Positions 28,085 through 37,324 are shown, counted from the first letter of the stretch. The stretch: 64,000 nt of DNA from Streptomyces eurocidicus (GCF_002891295.1 NZ_LGUI01000002.1:620001-684000), one strand, 5' to 3'. The notes: generated from the sequence alone by a model not told the origin. Program-made: numbers and translations.

Positions 28085-29437
28085 ATGACGGAGGAGCCGC
28101 GGCACCGGTTACTGGCCGGACGGTACCGCCTGATCGACGAACTGGGCAGCGGGGGCATGGGCGTCGTCTGGCGCGCCCGCGACGAGCTGCTCGGCCGGGA
28201 GGTCGCGGCGAAGGAGGTCCAGGCGCCGGCCCACCTGAGGGAGCAGGACGTACGGATCCTGTACGCCCGGCTGAACCAGGAGGCCCGGGCCGCCGCGCGG
28301 ATCAACCACCCGAACGTCATCACCGTCCACGACGTCGTCGAGGAGGACGGCCGCCCGTGGATCGTCATGGAGCTCGTGCGCGGCCGCTCGCTCGCCGAGA
28401 TCCTCCAGCGCGACGGAGTGCTCGACCCCCGGGCGGCGGCCAGGATCGGCGCGATGGTCCTCCAGGCCCTGCGCAGCGCCCACGCCGCGGGCATCCTGCA
28501 CCGCGACGTCAAACCGGCGAACGTCCTGGTCGAGCCGGGCGGCCGGGCGGTCCTCACCGACTTCGGCATCGCCCTGATCGAGGGTTCCCACACCCTCACC
28601 CGCACCGGCGACCTGGTGGGCTCGCCGGACTTCCTCGCGCCTGAGCGCGCGCGGGGCGAGCGCCCCGGCGCCCCGTCCGACCTGTGGTCGCTGGGCGCGA
28701 CCCTCTACGCGGTGATCGAGGGCCGGTCGCCGTTCCGCCGGACGACCGCGCTCGGCACCCTCCAGGCCGTGGTCCAGGACGACCTGCCGCCGCCGAGGCT
28801 CGCGGGCCCCCTCACCCCGCTCCTCGAAGGGCTGCTGCGCAAGGACCCGAGGGAGCGGATGGGCTCGGTGGAGGCCCAGCGGCTGCTCGACGCCGTCGCG
28901 GCCGGGCACATGACCACCCGGGCCGACCGGACCGGGGCCGGGCCGGTCGTCCGGTACGTACCGACGGCCGTCGGTACGCCCGCCCCGGCGCCCGTCCCCG
29001 CCCTGGACCCGGCGCCCACGCCGGGCGCCACACCCGGCCCCGTACCGCCACCGGCGCCCGTCCCCTACCCCGTGCACACGCCCTTCCCCGCGCCCACACC
29101 CGTGCGCGCGGCGGGCGTCGTCCTTCCCGTGGTCGTCCCCGATCCGGCCGCGCCGAACCGGCGCCGCCTGGTGGCGCTCTTCCTCGGTTCGCTGCTGGCC
29201 CTGCTGCTCATCGGGGGAGGGGCCGTGGCGGTGCTGGCCGCCCGGGGCTCGGAGGACCCGGGACGCACCGGCGGCACCACCTCCGGATCCACTCCCGCGC
29301 CGTCGAAGGGCGCCGGGGCGCCGGACGGTTCCGGTGCGTCGGACCGGCCGACCCCCGACCCGTCCACACCGGCGGCCGGGAGCACGGGATACACCTGCGG
29401 GAAGGGCGGCTGGCTGGAGTCCTGCCCGCCGGGGTGA
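28085..29437 (+). CDS. membrane Ser/Thr protein kinase (PknB-like, no PASTA)
   Basis: 450-aa Hanks-type kinase. Glycine loop LGSGGMGVVWRA, ATP lysine in VAAKEV, catalytic HRDVKPANV, DFG in LTDFGIAL and the APE-like APERARG show a complete active kinase (about 12-270). A Pro/Ala-rich linker leads to one membrane helix (LVALFLGSLLALLLIGGGA, about 365-385) and a short outer tail ending in two cysteines. Codon 9 (28109-28111) is TTA, so bldA control is likely. ATG at 28085 has GGAAGGGGGGG upstream; an alternative ATG at 27968 overlaps the DUF72 stop and would couple the two genes. The next gene encodes a lipoprotein that may be its sensor partner. Confidence 0.9.
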   Translation: MTEEPRHRLLAGRYRLIDELGSGGMGVVWRARDELLGREVAAKEVQAPAHLREQDVRILYARLNQEARAAARINHPNVITVHDVVEEDGRPWIVMELVRGRSLAEILQRDGVLDPRAAARIGAMVLQALRSAHAAGILHRDVKPANVLVEPGGRAVLTDFGIALIEGSHTLTRTGDLVGSPDFLAPERARGERPGAPSDLWSLGATLYAVIEGRSPFRRTTALGTLQAVVQDDLPPPRLAGPLTPLLEGLLRKDPRERMGSVEAQRLLDAVAAGHMTTRADRTGAGPVVRYVPTAVGTPAPAPVPALDPAPTPGATPGPVPPPAPVPYPVHTPFPAPTPVRAAGVVLPVVVPDPAAPNRRRLVALFLGSLLALLLIGGGAVAVLAARGSEDPGRTGGTTSGSTPAPSKGAGAPDGSGASDRPTPDPSTPAAGSTGYTCGKGGWLESCPPG

Positions 29438-29528
29438 TCTTCAGGGGCAGCCGGCGCGGGGCGCGGGAGACAAGCGCCGACGTAGCACGAGTACGCCAGG
29501 AACGACCACAGACATCGGGGGAGCACGC

Positions 29529-30920
29529 ATGCGAATGGTGACCGTCCGGACCGTCTCTCTCGTCACGGTGACCGCCCTGCTCGGGGGCATCGGCGCGGCG
29601 GGGTGCACGAAACAGCAGAGGGTCAAGGCCGTGGAGCTCGTCCTGGAGGCCGCGGGGACGATAGGCGTCGACCCGTTCCTGAAACATCCGGACGTCGATG
29701 TCAAGGGCGTCAACTCCCCGTCGCACGGCGGCGGCACGGTAGCGGTGGACGACCGAGGCGCGTTCGGCGGCACGCGCGGCACCACCCACTGCGACAAGAG
29801 CCTGCTGATCAAGGGGATCACCCAGGACCCGGCCAAGGCCAGGGCGTGGGCCGGGGTACACAACATCGACCCGAGCCGGATCTCCGCCTACATCAACGGC
29901 CTGACCGAGGTCAATCTGGAGTACGACACCCTGGTCAAGAACCACAACTACCAGGGCGACGGACAGATCAGGGGGTATCTGTCGGTGCTTCAGAAGGGCG
30001 TGGTGGTGCTCAACGACCCGCTCACGGGACCGGCCGTCAAATGCAACTGCGGGAATCCGCTCCTGTCCCCCGACCGCGCGGTCGACCTCAAGTCGGTGAC
30101 GTACAAGGGGGAGCGCTGGCAGACCTTCACCAGTGTGGAGATCACGGTCATCGCACCGAGGCCCAAGGAGAAGGGGCCGGTCAAGAAGGTCCAGCTCGTC
30201 GATCCCTTCGAGAGCGGCAAGGCGTTCGACCGCACGGTCGGGACCGACGGCGAGAAGGACTCCAAGGAATTCGCGTGGGAGCCGCCGCCCCGGCCCGTCC
30301 CCTCGAAGGAGCCCACGGTCATCGTGCCGCCCGGCGTCTCGGCGGGGCCGTCGTCGCCCGGCTCGGCCGGGCCCGGTTCCGCCGGGCCGGGTTCCAGCGG
30401 CCCCGGTTCCGGCGGCCCTGGTTCCAGCGGTCCCGGGTCGTCCGGACCGTCCAAGGGAGGCGAGTCCTCCACGGACCCGTTCCCGCCGGGGCAGGGTGCC
30501 TCGGCCTCGCCGGGACGGCCGTCCGGGGAGCCGAAGCCGCCGTCCGGCGGGTCGAAGCAGCGCCCTGAGGATCCCAAGAACCCTTCCGGCGGGGCGAAGC
30601 AGCCGTCCGGGAACGCGCAGCAGCCCTCCGGCGGGTCCAAGCAGCCCCCGTCGGACCCGCCCAAACAGCCTTCGGTGGACCCGCCCAAGCAGCACCAGGC
30701 CGACCCGCCCAAGCAACCGCCCGCGGAGCCCAAGCAACCGCCCACGGGACCCAAGCAGCCTCAGACCGAGCCCAAGCAACCCCAGCCCGAGCCGAAACAG
30801 CCCCAGACCGAGCCGAAGCAACCGGCGCAACCCAAGCAGCCCCCCGCCGGACCCCAGCAGCCCCCCGCCGAGCAGAAGCCCGCTCCCGACGGGCCCAAGC
30901 AGCCCACCGGGTCCTCGTAA
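29529..30920 (+). CDS. DUF6777-like lipoprotein with Pro/Gln/Lys-rich tail
   Basis: 463-aa lipoprotein. A signal peptide ends at the lipobox GAAGC (Cys26). A globular part (about 30-250) contains the DKSLLIKGITQDPAKARAWA segment and three further cysteines; I recall similar proteins as DUF6777 next to Streptomyces kinases. From about residue 270 it is low complexity, first GSAGPGSSGPG, then some 25 repeats of (P)KQP with variable residues, likely wall-spanning. ATG at 29529 with GGGGGAG 5 nt before. It follows the kinase by 91 bp and may share its role. Confidence 0.78.
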   Translation: MRMVTVRTVSLVTVTALLGGIGAAGCTKQQRVKAVELVLEAAGTIGVDPFLKHPDVDVKGVNSPSHGGGTVAVDDRGAFGGTRGTTHCDKSLLIKGITQDPAKARAWAGVHNIDPSRISAYINGLTEVNLEYDTLVKNHNYQGDGQIRGYLSVLQKGVVVLNDPLTGPAVKCNCGNPLLSPDRAVDLKSVTYKGERWQTFTSVEITVIAPRPKEKGPVKKVQLVDPFESGKAFDRTVGTDGEKDSKEFAWEPPPRPVPSKEPTVIVPPGVSAGPSSPGSAGPGSAGPGSSGPGSGGPGSSGPGSSGPSKGGESSTDPFPPGQGASASPGRPSGEPKPPSGGSKQRPEDPKNPSGGAKQPSGNAQQPSGGSKQPPSDPPKQPSVDPPKQHQADPPKQPPAEPKQPPTGPKQPQTEPKQPQPEPKQPQTEPKQPAQPKQPPAGPQQPPAEQKPAPDGPKQPTGSS

Positions 30921-31013
30921 GGGCGCGGTAACCGGGAGATCCGGGATATTCCGTCGCCAGGGTACGTTGGGACCCTGCAAGCACGGGACCGTTCACAGGG
31001 GTGGAGTATGGCG

Positions 31014-32281
31014 ATGCAGAAGGGCACCAACGTCCGGATTCCGGCGGCCGCGGTGCGCGTCGAGCTGGGCTGGCGCACGGGCTCCGGGATACCGGACGTG
31101 GACGCCTCCGCGCTGCTGCTGTCCGCGGGCAAGGTCCGCTCGGACGCGGACTTCGTCTTCTACAACCAGGCGGTGCACTCCTCCGGTGCCGTGCGCCACG
31201 AGGGCAAGCGCCCGGCGGGCGACTCGGTGACGGACGCGCTCTCGGTGAACCTCGCCGCGGTGGAGCCCTCGATCGAGACCGTGGTCCTCGCGGCCTCCGC
31301 GGACGGCGGCACCTTCGGCCAGGTGCCCGGCCTGCACATCCGGGTGCTCGACGCGGCGTCCGGCGCGGAGCTCGCCCGCTTCGACAGCTCGGACGCCACG
31401 GTCGAGACCGCCTACGTCCTCGGTGAGCTCTACCGCCGTCAGGGCGAGTGGAAGTTCCGGGCCGTCGGCCAGGGTTACAGCAGCGGTCTGGAGGGTCTCG
31501 CCACCGACTTCGGCATCACGGTCGACGAGCCGCAGCAGGCGGCGCCCGCCGCCCCCGCGCCGGCCCCCGCGCAGGAGCGGCCGAGGACGCCCGCCCGGCG
31601 CCGGTGCCGCCGGCGCCCGCCGCGCCGCCCGCGCCCCAGCCCGTACGCCTGACGAAGGTCACGCTCACCAAGGAGGCGCCGGCGGTCTCCCTCACCAAGC
31701 AGGGCGGCACCTCCGGCGCGCTGCGCGTCAACCTCAACTGGCAGGTGCAGAAGCAGTTCAAGGGCTGGGGCCAGCGGCTGGGCAAGGCCATGGCCATGCA
31801 CTCCGACCTCGACCTCGACCTCGGTGCCCTGTTCGAGTTGCGGGACGGCAGCAAGGGCGTGGTCCAGGCGCTCGGGAACTCCTTCGGCTCCCTCCACCAG
31901 CCGCCCTTCATCCACCTCGACGGCGACGACCGGACCGGATCGGTGGCGTCCGGCGAGAACCTCACCGTCAACCTCGACCACATCGCCGACTTCCGGCGCA
32001 TCCTCGTCTTCGTGACGATCTACGAGGGCGCCCGGAGCTTCGCCAACCTCAACGCCACCGTCACCCTCCAGCCGCAGCACGGCGCCCCCATCGACTTCTC
32101 GCTCGACGAGTGCACCGTGCCCTCCAACGTCTGCGCGCTGGCGCTGATCACCAACAACGGCGGCGACCTCGTCGTCCAGCGCGAGGCCCGCTATCTGGTG
32201 CCCGACCGGGGCGTCAGCCCGCAGCGCACGCTGGACCGCGCCTACGGCTGGGGCATGAACTGGACGCCCGGCCGGAAGTGA
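31014..32281 (+). pseudogene. double TerD-domain protein, frameshifted in the linker
   Basis: The first frame (from ATG 31014, GGAG 7 nt upstream; an ATG at 31008 is also possible) encodes a TerD domain with [11 protein letters not shown], Ca-binding-type acidic loops ([10 protein letters not shown]) and [18 protein letters not shown]. The second frame encodes a second TerD-like domain (VTLTKEAPAVSLTKQGG to MNWTPGRK) ending at 32281. They lie in different frames joined in a Pro/Ala linker; one extra G near 31,577 (GGAGCGG to GGAGGCGG) would give one protein of about 422 aa, a known TerD-TerD architecture. The C-terminal part is intact, so a sequencing error is likely. TerD proteins bind Ca2+ and act in stress and membrane-associated signalling. 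Confidence 0.75.
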
Positions 32282-32287
32282 CCCCGG

Positions 32288-32308
32288 CGGGGCCCGCACC
32301 GGGCCCCG
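32288..32308. terminator. bidirectional terminator between terD and glycosyltransferase genes
   Basis: 9-bp perfect stem CGGGGCCCG / CGGGCCCCG with a 3-nt loop, immediately beside the glycosyltransferase stop codon (32309) and 6 bp after the TerD stop. Confidence 0.6.
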
Positions 32309-33472
32309 TCAGGGCGCGGCCTCCGGGCGGGCGTACGTCCGCCCCTTCCAGGCCGCGCCCCGGCCCCGGTGGTGCTGCACCGCGGAGTCCACGGTCATCA
32401 GCAGATACAGCAGGGCCGTGAGCGGCAGCAGCGGCGCCAGCGCGAGCGGCTGCCGGTAATAACGCAGCATCGGGACGTACGTGCCCGCCATCACCGCCCA
32501 CGCCACGGCCCCCGCGACCAGCGGGGTCCCGTCGCCGGTCAGCGCGCCGGCCACCACGGCCGCCGGCGGCACCAGATACACCACCGCCAGACCGGCGACG
32601 GTGCCCGCCAGCAGGAACGGGTTGTGCCGCAGCTGGGTGTAGGCGCTGCGCGAGACCATCCGCCACAGCTGGCCGAGGCGCGGATACGGCCGGACGCTGT
32701 CCACCCGGTCGGCGAGGCCCAGCCAGATCCGGCCGCCCGCCCGCCGCACCGCCCGGGCGGTGGAGACGTCGTCGATCACCGCGTGCCGGACGCTGTCCGG
32801 GACCCCGGCCCGCTCCGCCGCCTCCCACCGCAGCAGTACGCACCCGCCGGCCGCCGCCGTGGTCCGCGCGCCGGGCCGGTTGATCCGGCGGAACGGATAG
32901 AGCTGGGCGAAGAAATAGACGAACGCCGGGACGATCAGCCGCTCCCAGGCCGTCGACACCCGCAGCCGGGCCATCTGCGACACCAGGTCCAGACCGCCCG
33001 AGGAGGCCGCCGCCACCAGCTCCCGCAGGCTGTCCGGGGCGTGCGCGATGTCCGCGTCGGTCAGCAGCAGGTACTCGGCGTCCGTACGGGCGCGGGCGAG
33101 CGCCATGCCGTGCCGCACGGCCCACAGCTTGCCCGTCCAGCCGGGCGGCGGCTCGCCGGGGGAGTCCACGGTCAGTGCCAGCCCGCCGTGCTCCCGGCCG
33201 AGGGCGCGGGCCACCTCGCCGGTCCCGTCCACGCTGCCGTCGTCGACGAGGAAGACCTCCGCCCGCCCCGGATAGTCCTGCGCGAGGAGCGAGGGCAGGC
33301 TCGACGGCAGCACCCCGGCCTCGTCACGGGCAGGGACCACGACCGCCACCGGAGGCCATTGCTCCGGGTCGGTGCGCTCCGGCAGCCGCACGTCCGTGCG
33401 CCAGAAGAAGCCCTGGCACAGCAGCAGCCACAGCCACGCGGCCAGTGAAGCGAAGGTGATCCACGTCAGCAC
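32309..33472 (-). CDS. family-2 glycosyltransferase, HpnB-like, membrane-anchored
   Basis: 387-aa protein. One N-terminal membrane helix (LTWITFASLAAWLWLL) precedes a GT2 domain with VAVVVPARDEAG, DDGSVDG, the DxD-type TDADIA, and IDDVST plus the QLWRM region, then three or four C-terminal helices. The overall pattern matches hopanoid-associated HpnB-type glycosyltransferases, though no hopanoid genes are adjacent. The start is uncertain: GTG at 33472 has GAGGGG 5 nt upstream and is preferred; GTG at 33478 or 33499 are alternatives. Confidence 0.85.
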   Translation of the reverse strand: MLTWITFASLAAWLWLLLCQGFFWRTDVRLPERTDPEQWPPVAVVVPARDEAGVLPSSLPSLLAQDYPGRAEVFLVDDGSVDGTGEVARALGREHGGLALTVDSPGEPPPGWTGKLWAVRHGMALARARTDAEYLLLTDADIAHAPDSLRELVAAASSGGLDLVSQMARLRVSTAWERLIVPAFVYFFAQLYPFRRINRPGARTTAAAGGCVLLRWEAAERAGVPDSVRHAVIDDVSTARAVRRAGGRIWLGLADRVDSVRPYPRLGQLWRMVSRSAYTQLRHNPFLLAGTVAGLAVVYLVPPAAVVAGALTGDGTPLVAGAVAWAVMAGTYVPMLRYYRQPLALAPLLPLTALLYLLMTVDSAVQHHRGRGAAWKGRTYARPEAAP

Positions 33473-33534
33473 GCTCACCCCTCGCAGTCTGCCGCACACG
33501 AGGACGCTCGCGCGGGTGATCGACGCTCATCCAT

Positions 33535-33540
33535 TAAAGT
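33535..33540 (+). promoter_or_regulatory. -10 element of a probable leaderless promoter (racemase gene)
   Basis: TAAAGT, 6 nt before the GTG start at 33547. No Shine-Dalgarno sequence is present, so the transcript probably starts at the start codon. Confidence 0.45.
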
Positions 33541-33546
33541 GACCGG

Positions 33547-34344
33547 GTGAAGATCGCGCTCATCGACTCCGGTATCGGCCTCCTGGCTGCCGCGGCGACC
33601 GTCCACCGGCTCCGCCCCGACGCCGATCTCGTCCTGTCCGGCGACCCCGCCAGCATGCCCTGGGGCCCCCGCACCCCCGAGGACCTCACCGCGCACGCGC
33701 TGGCCTGCGCCCGCGCCGCCGCCGCGCACCGCCCCGACGCCCTGATCGTCGCCTGCAACACCGCCTCCGTGCACGCCCTGGCCGCCATACGCGCCGAGCT
33801 GGAGCCGGAGCTGCCGGTCATCGGGACCGTACCGGCGATCAAGCCCGCCGCGGCCGCCGGCGGCCCGGTGGCGATCTGGGCCACCCCCGCGACCACCGGC
33901 AGCCCGTACCAGCGCGGCCTGATCCGCGACTTCGCGGCCGGCGTCGAGGTGACCGAGGTGCCCTGCCCCGGCCTCGCCGACGCCGTGGAGCGCGCCGACT
34001 CGGCCGCCATCGACGCCGCCGTGGCGGCGGCCGCCGCCCTCACCCCGGCCGGCACGCGCGCCCTCGTCCTGGGGTGCACCCACTACGAACTGGTCGACGA
34101 CCGCATCCGCGCGGCCGTTCAGCCGAGGCTCGGCCCCGACGCGCCCGAGCTCGTCCTGCACGGCTCGGCCCCGGCCGTCGCCGCCCAGGCCCTGCGCCGC
34201 GCCGGTACCGCGCCCGACCCCGACGCCGCGCCGACAGGACGGCTGACCGTGCTGCTCAGCGGGCGCGAGGGGGCCCTGCAGCCGGCCGCGCTCGCCTACC
34301 GCGAGGGCCGTTCGCTCGTCGAGGCCGCGGCGGCTCGTTCCTGA
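33547..34344 (+). CDS. aspartate/glutamate racemase-family protein (MurI-like)
   Basis: 265-aa protein. Both catalytic cysteines of the family are visible, in VACNTAS (Cys about 75) and LGCTHYEL (Cys about 178), with the N-terminal IDSGIG substrate loop and PVIGTVPAIKPA. Cofactor-independent racemases of this family make D-glutamate or related D-amino acids. The housekeeping MurI is normally elsewhere, so this may be a paralogue with different specificity. GTG start, apparently leaderless. Confidence 0.82.
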   Translation: MKIALIDSGIGLLAAAATVHRLRPDADLVLSGDPASMPWGPRTPEDLTAHALACARAAAAHRPDALIVACNTASVHALAAIRAELEPELPVIGTVPAIKPAAAAGGPVAIWATPATTGSPYQRGLIRDFAAGVEVTEVPCPGLADAVERADSAAIDAAVAAAAALTPAGTRALVLGCTHYELVDDRIRAAVQPRLGPDAPELVLHGSAPAVAAQALRRAGTAPDPDAAPTGRLTVLLSGREGALQPAALAYREGRSLVEAAAARS

Positions 34345-34408
34345 CACCCGATCCGGTTCCGTGCGAGCCGGGCCGCGCATCACCCCTGCCACGGGGGCGG
34401 AAGATGAG

Positions 34409-34414
34409 TAGGCT
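34409..34414 (+). promoter_or_regulatory. -10 element of a leaderless promoter (PH-like gene)
   Basis: TAGGCT, 7 nt before the ATG at 34422, with CTGCCA 17 bp upstream as a -35. No ribosome binding site precedes the ATG. Confidence 0.5.
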
Positions 34415-34421
34415 GCCTCAT

Positions 34422-35027
34422 ATGAGGGACCACTCCAAGGGCCCGCGGGGCCACGAGGGCGACGAGAATCCGGACACGGTCGGTACCCCTTCCCCGGCCG
34501 ACGGCGTGGGTGATCTCGTGGTCTGGACCGGCCGGGCCACCAACCGGATCCAGTGGTTGCTGGCCGTTGCCGGCGCCGCCTGCCTGGCGCTGGGCGTCGA
34601 GCTGGCCGTCGACAGCGCGTGGACCTCAGGTCTGGCCCCTCTCGTCATGGCGGTCGTCGGCTGCGTCGCGGCCGGGCTCCTGATGCTCTACGGCACCCTC
34701 GCGTTCGTCCATGTGGCGGTACGGGTCGACACCGAGGCGCTGGAGGTCCGCTGCGGCCACATCGGCGTGCCGCGGACCCGTATCCCGCTCGCCCATGTCG
34801 TCGGCGCCGATTTCGCCCCGCGCGTCACCCCGCGCCAGTGGGGAGGCTGGGGCTACCGCTGGCGTCCCGAGAAGGGCACCGCCGTGGTGGTGCGGCGCGG
34901 CGAGGGCTTCGTGCTCCGGCTCGGCGACGGCCGGTCCTTCACCGTCACCGTGGACGACGCGGAAGCCGCCGTTCAGGTGATCCGCAGGGGGCTGCGCCTG
35001 GCGGCGGGCCGCCAGGCCGCCGCCTGA
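34422..35027 (+). CDS. membrane protein with PH-like C-terminal domain
   Basis: 201-aa protein. A polar N-terminus, two hydrophobic helices (about 45-95: WLLAVAGAACLALGVELAV and LVMAVVGCVAAGLLMLYGTLA) and a C-terminal beta-rich domain (VAVRVDTEALEVRCGHIGVP, then RIPLAHVVGADF and VLRLGDGRSFTVTVDD). This is the pattern of bacterial PH-domain membrane proteins, function unknown. ATG at 34422 is preferred over ATG 34404 because it lies 7 nt after a TAGGCT -10 element. Confidence 0.72.
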   Translation: MRDHSKGPRGHEGDENPDTVGTPSPADGVGDLVVWTGRATNRIQWLLAVAGAACLALGVELAVDSAWTSGLAPLVMAVVGCVAAGLLMLYGTLAFVHVAVRVDTEALEVRCGHIGVPRTRIPLAHVVGADFAPRVTPRQWGGWGYRWRPEKGTAVVVRRGEGFVLRLGDGRSFTVTVDDAEAAVQVIRRGLRLAAGRQAAA

Positions 35028-35074
35028 CCGCCGCCCGCCACCGGCTCGTGGCCGGAAGCGATCACCGAGGCCGC

Positions 35075-35080
35075 TAGGCT
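35075..35080 (+). promoter_or_regulatory. -10 element of a leaderless promoter (NUDIX gene)
   Basis: TAGGCT, 6 nt before the ATG at 35087. No Shine-Dalgarno sequence. Confidence 0.5.
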
Positions 35081-35086
35081 CGGCAC

Positions 35087-35566
35087 ATGCCCACCCCGCA
35101 CTTCATCCGTGAGATCCGCGAGTCCATCGGCAACCAGCTCCTCTGGATGCCCGGCGTCAGTGCCATCGTCCTCGACGACCAGGACCGGATCCTCCTCGGC
35201 CGCCGCTCGGACAGCGGCGAGTGGTCGATCATCGGCGGTATCCCCGAGCCGGGCGAACAGCCCGCCACGGCGATCGTGCGCGAGGTGTACGAGGAGACCG
35301 CCGTCCACTGCGTCCCTGAGCGGGTCCTGCTCGTCGAGGCGCTGGAGCGCGTCACCTACCCCAACGGCGACGTCTGCCAGTTCATGGACGTCTGCTTCCT
35401 GTGCCGCGCGGTGGGCGGCGAGGCGCGCGTCAACGACGACGAGTCCCTGGAGGTGGGCTGGTTCGAGGCGGACGCCCTGCCGGCCATGGAGAACTTCGCC
35501 GTGAGCCGTATCAAGCAGGCCACGGAGGGCGGCCCGACCTGGTTCGAGGGCATGGGAGGGAAATGA
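35087..35566 (+). CDS. NUDIX hydrolase
   Basis: 159-aa NUDIX enzyme. The box GGIPEPGEQPATAIVREVYE, continuing ETAVHC, lies at about residues 49-74, with all catalytic glutamates present. It hydrolyses a nucleoside-diphosphate-linked compound that cannot be named. Apparently leaderless and separately transcribed. Its stop codon sits inside a hairpin shared with the convergent TetR gene. Confidence 0.92.
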   Translation: MPTPHFIREIRESIGNQLLWMPGVSAIVLDDQDRILLGRRSDSGEWSIIGGIPEPGEQPATAIVREVYEETAVHCVPERVLLVEALERVTYPNGDVCQFMDVCFLCRAVGGEARVNDDESLEVGWFEADALPAMENFAVSRIKQATEGGPTWFEGMGGK

Positions 35567-35590
35567 GCCCGGCGGCTCACTCCGGGCTCA
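35564..35590. terminator. bidirectional terminator embedded in two gene ends
   Basis: 9-bp stem TGAGCCCGG / CCGGGCTCA with a 9-nt loop. It begins at the NUDIX stop codon and covers the last codons of the convergent TetR gene. Confidence 0.55.
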
Positions 35591-36173
35591 GGGACCGCCA
35601 GATCCGGTCCGGGAGGACCCGCGCGGCCTCGGCCAGATCGACGTCGTAGGTACTGGACAGCCAGCGGCGCGCGGTCTCGGCGACCGGGCCGATGACCAGC
35701 GCCTCGATCAGCGGCTCGGGGGCCGGCGCGATCTCGCCGGCCTCGATCCGCGGCCGCATCCACGCGACGAGGCCCTCCAGCGCGGTCGCCTTGGCCTCGC
35801 GGATCCGGTCGGCGTGGGCGGCCAGATAGCCCGAGTAGGCCGACGCGTGGAGGAACAGCGCGGCGTCCGGCCGCTCCTCGGTGAAGCGCAGATACGCCCG
35901 CACGACCGCCCGGACCCCGGTGCGGGCGGTACGGGTACGGGTCAGGGCGGAGGTCAGCTCCTCGAAGAGCTCCTCCATACACCTGGTGTACAGGGCGGCG
36001 GCGAGACCGTCGAAGCTGCCGAAGTGGTGGTAGAGACTGCCGAGGCTGACGCCACTGGCGGCGGTGACCGCGTTCACCGTGAACCCCTGCTGCCCCGACG
36101 CGGCGTACACCTGGAGCGCGGTGGTCAGGAGGCGGTCGGCGGTGGCCTCGCCGCGCTGCTGCTTAGGCGACAC
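35577..36173 (-). CDS. TetR-family transcriptional regulator
   Basis: 198-aa TetR repressor. The N-terminal helix-turn-helix is FTVNAVTAASGVSLGSLYHHF (about residues 30-50), followed by a helical ligand domain with the RAYLRFTEERPDAALF region. GTG start at 36173 with GGAG 8 nt upstream. Likely represses itself or the neighbouring DedA or upstream region; no clear palindrome was identified in the A-rich patch around 36,200-36,240. Confidence 0.9.
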   Translation of the reverse strand: MSPKQQRGEATADRLLTTALQVYAASGQQGFTVNAVTAASGVSLGSLYHHFGSFDGLAAALYTRCMEELFEELTSALTRTRTARTGVRAVVRAYLRFTEERPDAALFLHASAYSGYLAAHADRIREAKATALEGLVAWMRPRIEAGEIAPAPEPLIEALVIGPVAETARRWLSSTYDVDLAEAARVLPDRIWRSLSPE

Positions 36174-36533
36174 GGTTCGGCTCCGGCGACGTCATGGCGA
36201 ACAGCCTAACGGACCCGGAAGCAGAAAAAATCATGGGAATGGCCCGGTGTACCGGAGGCCGCGGCACCGGTCCGGTCCGCCGGGCGGCCCCCGCGCGTAC
36301 GGCCCGCCCCTCCGGACTCGGCGTGCCCTCAGGTACGTGGGCGGCCGCTCCGGCGCGCGGACGGCCTGGCCACCGGCCGGACCACGAGGCCGGCGACGGG
36401 CCGGAGCTCATGTGCCGCCGCGCCCGGCGTACGGGCGGGTGGCCGGGCCGTTGCCCGTCGCCCGCCGGGAGCCCCCGTACGAAGGGCCGTCGCGGTCGTA
36501 CGTCCGGTCGGCGGCGAGCACCGCGCGGGCCGG
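36174..36533. other. intergenic region upstream of tetR
   Basis: About 360 bp with no gene. An A-rich patch (GCAGAAAAAATCATGG near 36,220) may be the TetR promoter. The rest is GC-rich sequence with poor codon periodicity. Confidence 0.4.
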
Positions 36534-37217
36534 CTAGCCCTGGCCCGGGTCGGCCTCCGGACCGCTCGCCGGGGTCTTCGCGGCGCGGCGGCCGCGCAGC
36601 AGCTCCAGCGCGAGCGGCAGCAGGGAGAGCAGCACGATGGCGGCGACGATCGGCAGGAGGTAGCGGTCGACGTTCGGTACCGCCGAGCCCAGGGCGTACC
36701 CCCCGAGGATCAGGCCGACCGTCCAGACCAGACCGCCGGCCGTCTGCCAGAGCGCGAAGGTGCGCGGCGGCACGCCCAGGGCGCCCGCCAGGGGGTTGAG
36801 AACGGTGCGGACCACCGGGACGAAGCGCGCCAGCACGATCGCGCGGGCGTGACCGTAGCGCCCGAGGAGTTCCTCGGCCCGCGCGGCGCCCTCGTGCAGC
36901 CTGCGGTTGCGCGACCGGGTGAGCAGGGCCCGGCCGCCGCGGCGCCCGAGGACGTAACCGCACTGCGCGCCGACCAGCGCGCCCACCGCCGCGGCGGCCA
37001 GGACCTGGGTCAGGTCCAGCCGGGGCCCGGAGTGCGCGCCCGCCCTCGACAGCAGGCCGGCGGTGAACAGCAGCGAGTCCCCGGGCAGGAAGAAGCCGAT
37101 CAGCAGACCGGTCTCGGCGAAGAGCACCACGGCGATGCCCAGCGCGCCGAAGGCCGCCAGCAGGGAGGAGGCGTCGAGGAGATTGACCGCCAGAGCGGTG
37201 GTGGGCTGTGTGAGCAC
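36534..37217 (-). CDS. DedA-family membrane protein
   Basis: 227-aa polytopic membrane protein. It shows the family's FAETGLLIGFFLPGDSLLF re-entrant motif and the basic ARFVPVVRTVLNPLAGALG motif, with four to five membrane helices. DedA proteins act in polyprenyl-phosphate or phospholipid recycling and membrane homeostasis. GTG start at 37217 with GGGAGG 10 nt upstream. Basic C-terminal tail. Confidence 0.92.
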   Translation of the reverse strand: MLTQPTTALAVNLLDASSLLAAFGALGIAVVLFAETGLLIGFFLPGDSLLFTAGLLSRAGAHSGPRLDLTQVLAAAAVGALVGAQCGYVLGRRGGRALLTRSRNRRLHEGAARAEELLGRYGHARAIVLARFVPVVRTVLNPLAGALGVPPRTFALWQTAGGLVWTVGLILGGYALGSAVPNVDRYLLPIVAAIVLLSLLPLALELLRGRRAAKTPASGPEADPGQG

Positions 37218-37324
37218 GGGTGTGTGGCCTCCCAGGTGACCGTCGTCGGACCGAGATGCGGAGCGTTCGGATGCGTTAACGACGACGGGCGGGGTACGGG
37301 TGCGTGCCGGTGGTGCGGGCGGGG

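Noticed and set aside
36194..36229. ATG at 36194 on the plus strand opening MANSLTDPEAEKIMG as a small gene
   Set aside because: Continues as Arg/Gly/Pro-rich shadow over the DedA gene; no ribosome binding site and poor codon bias.
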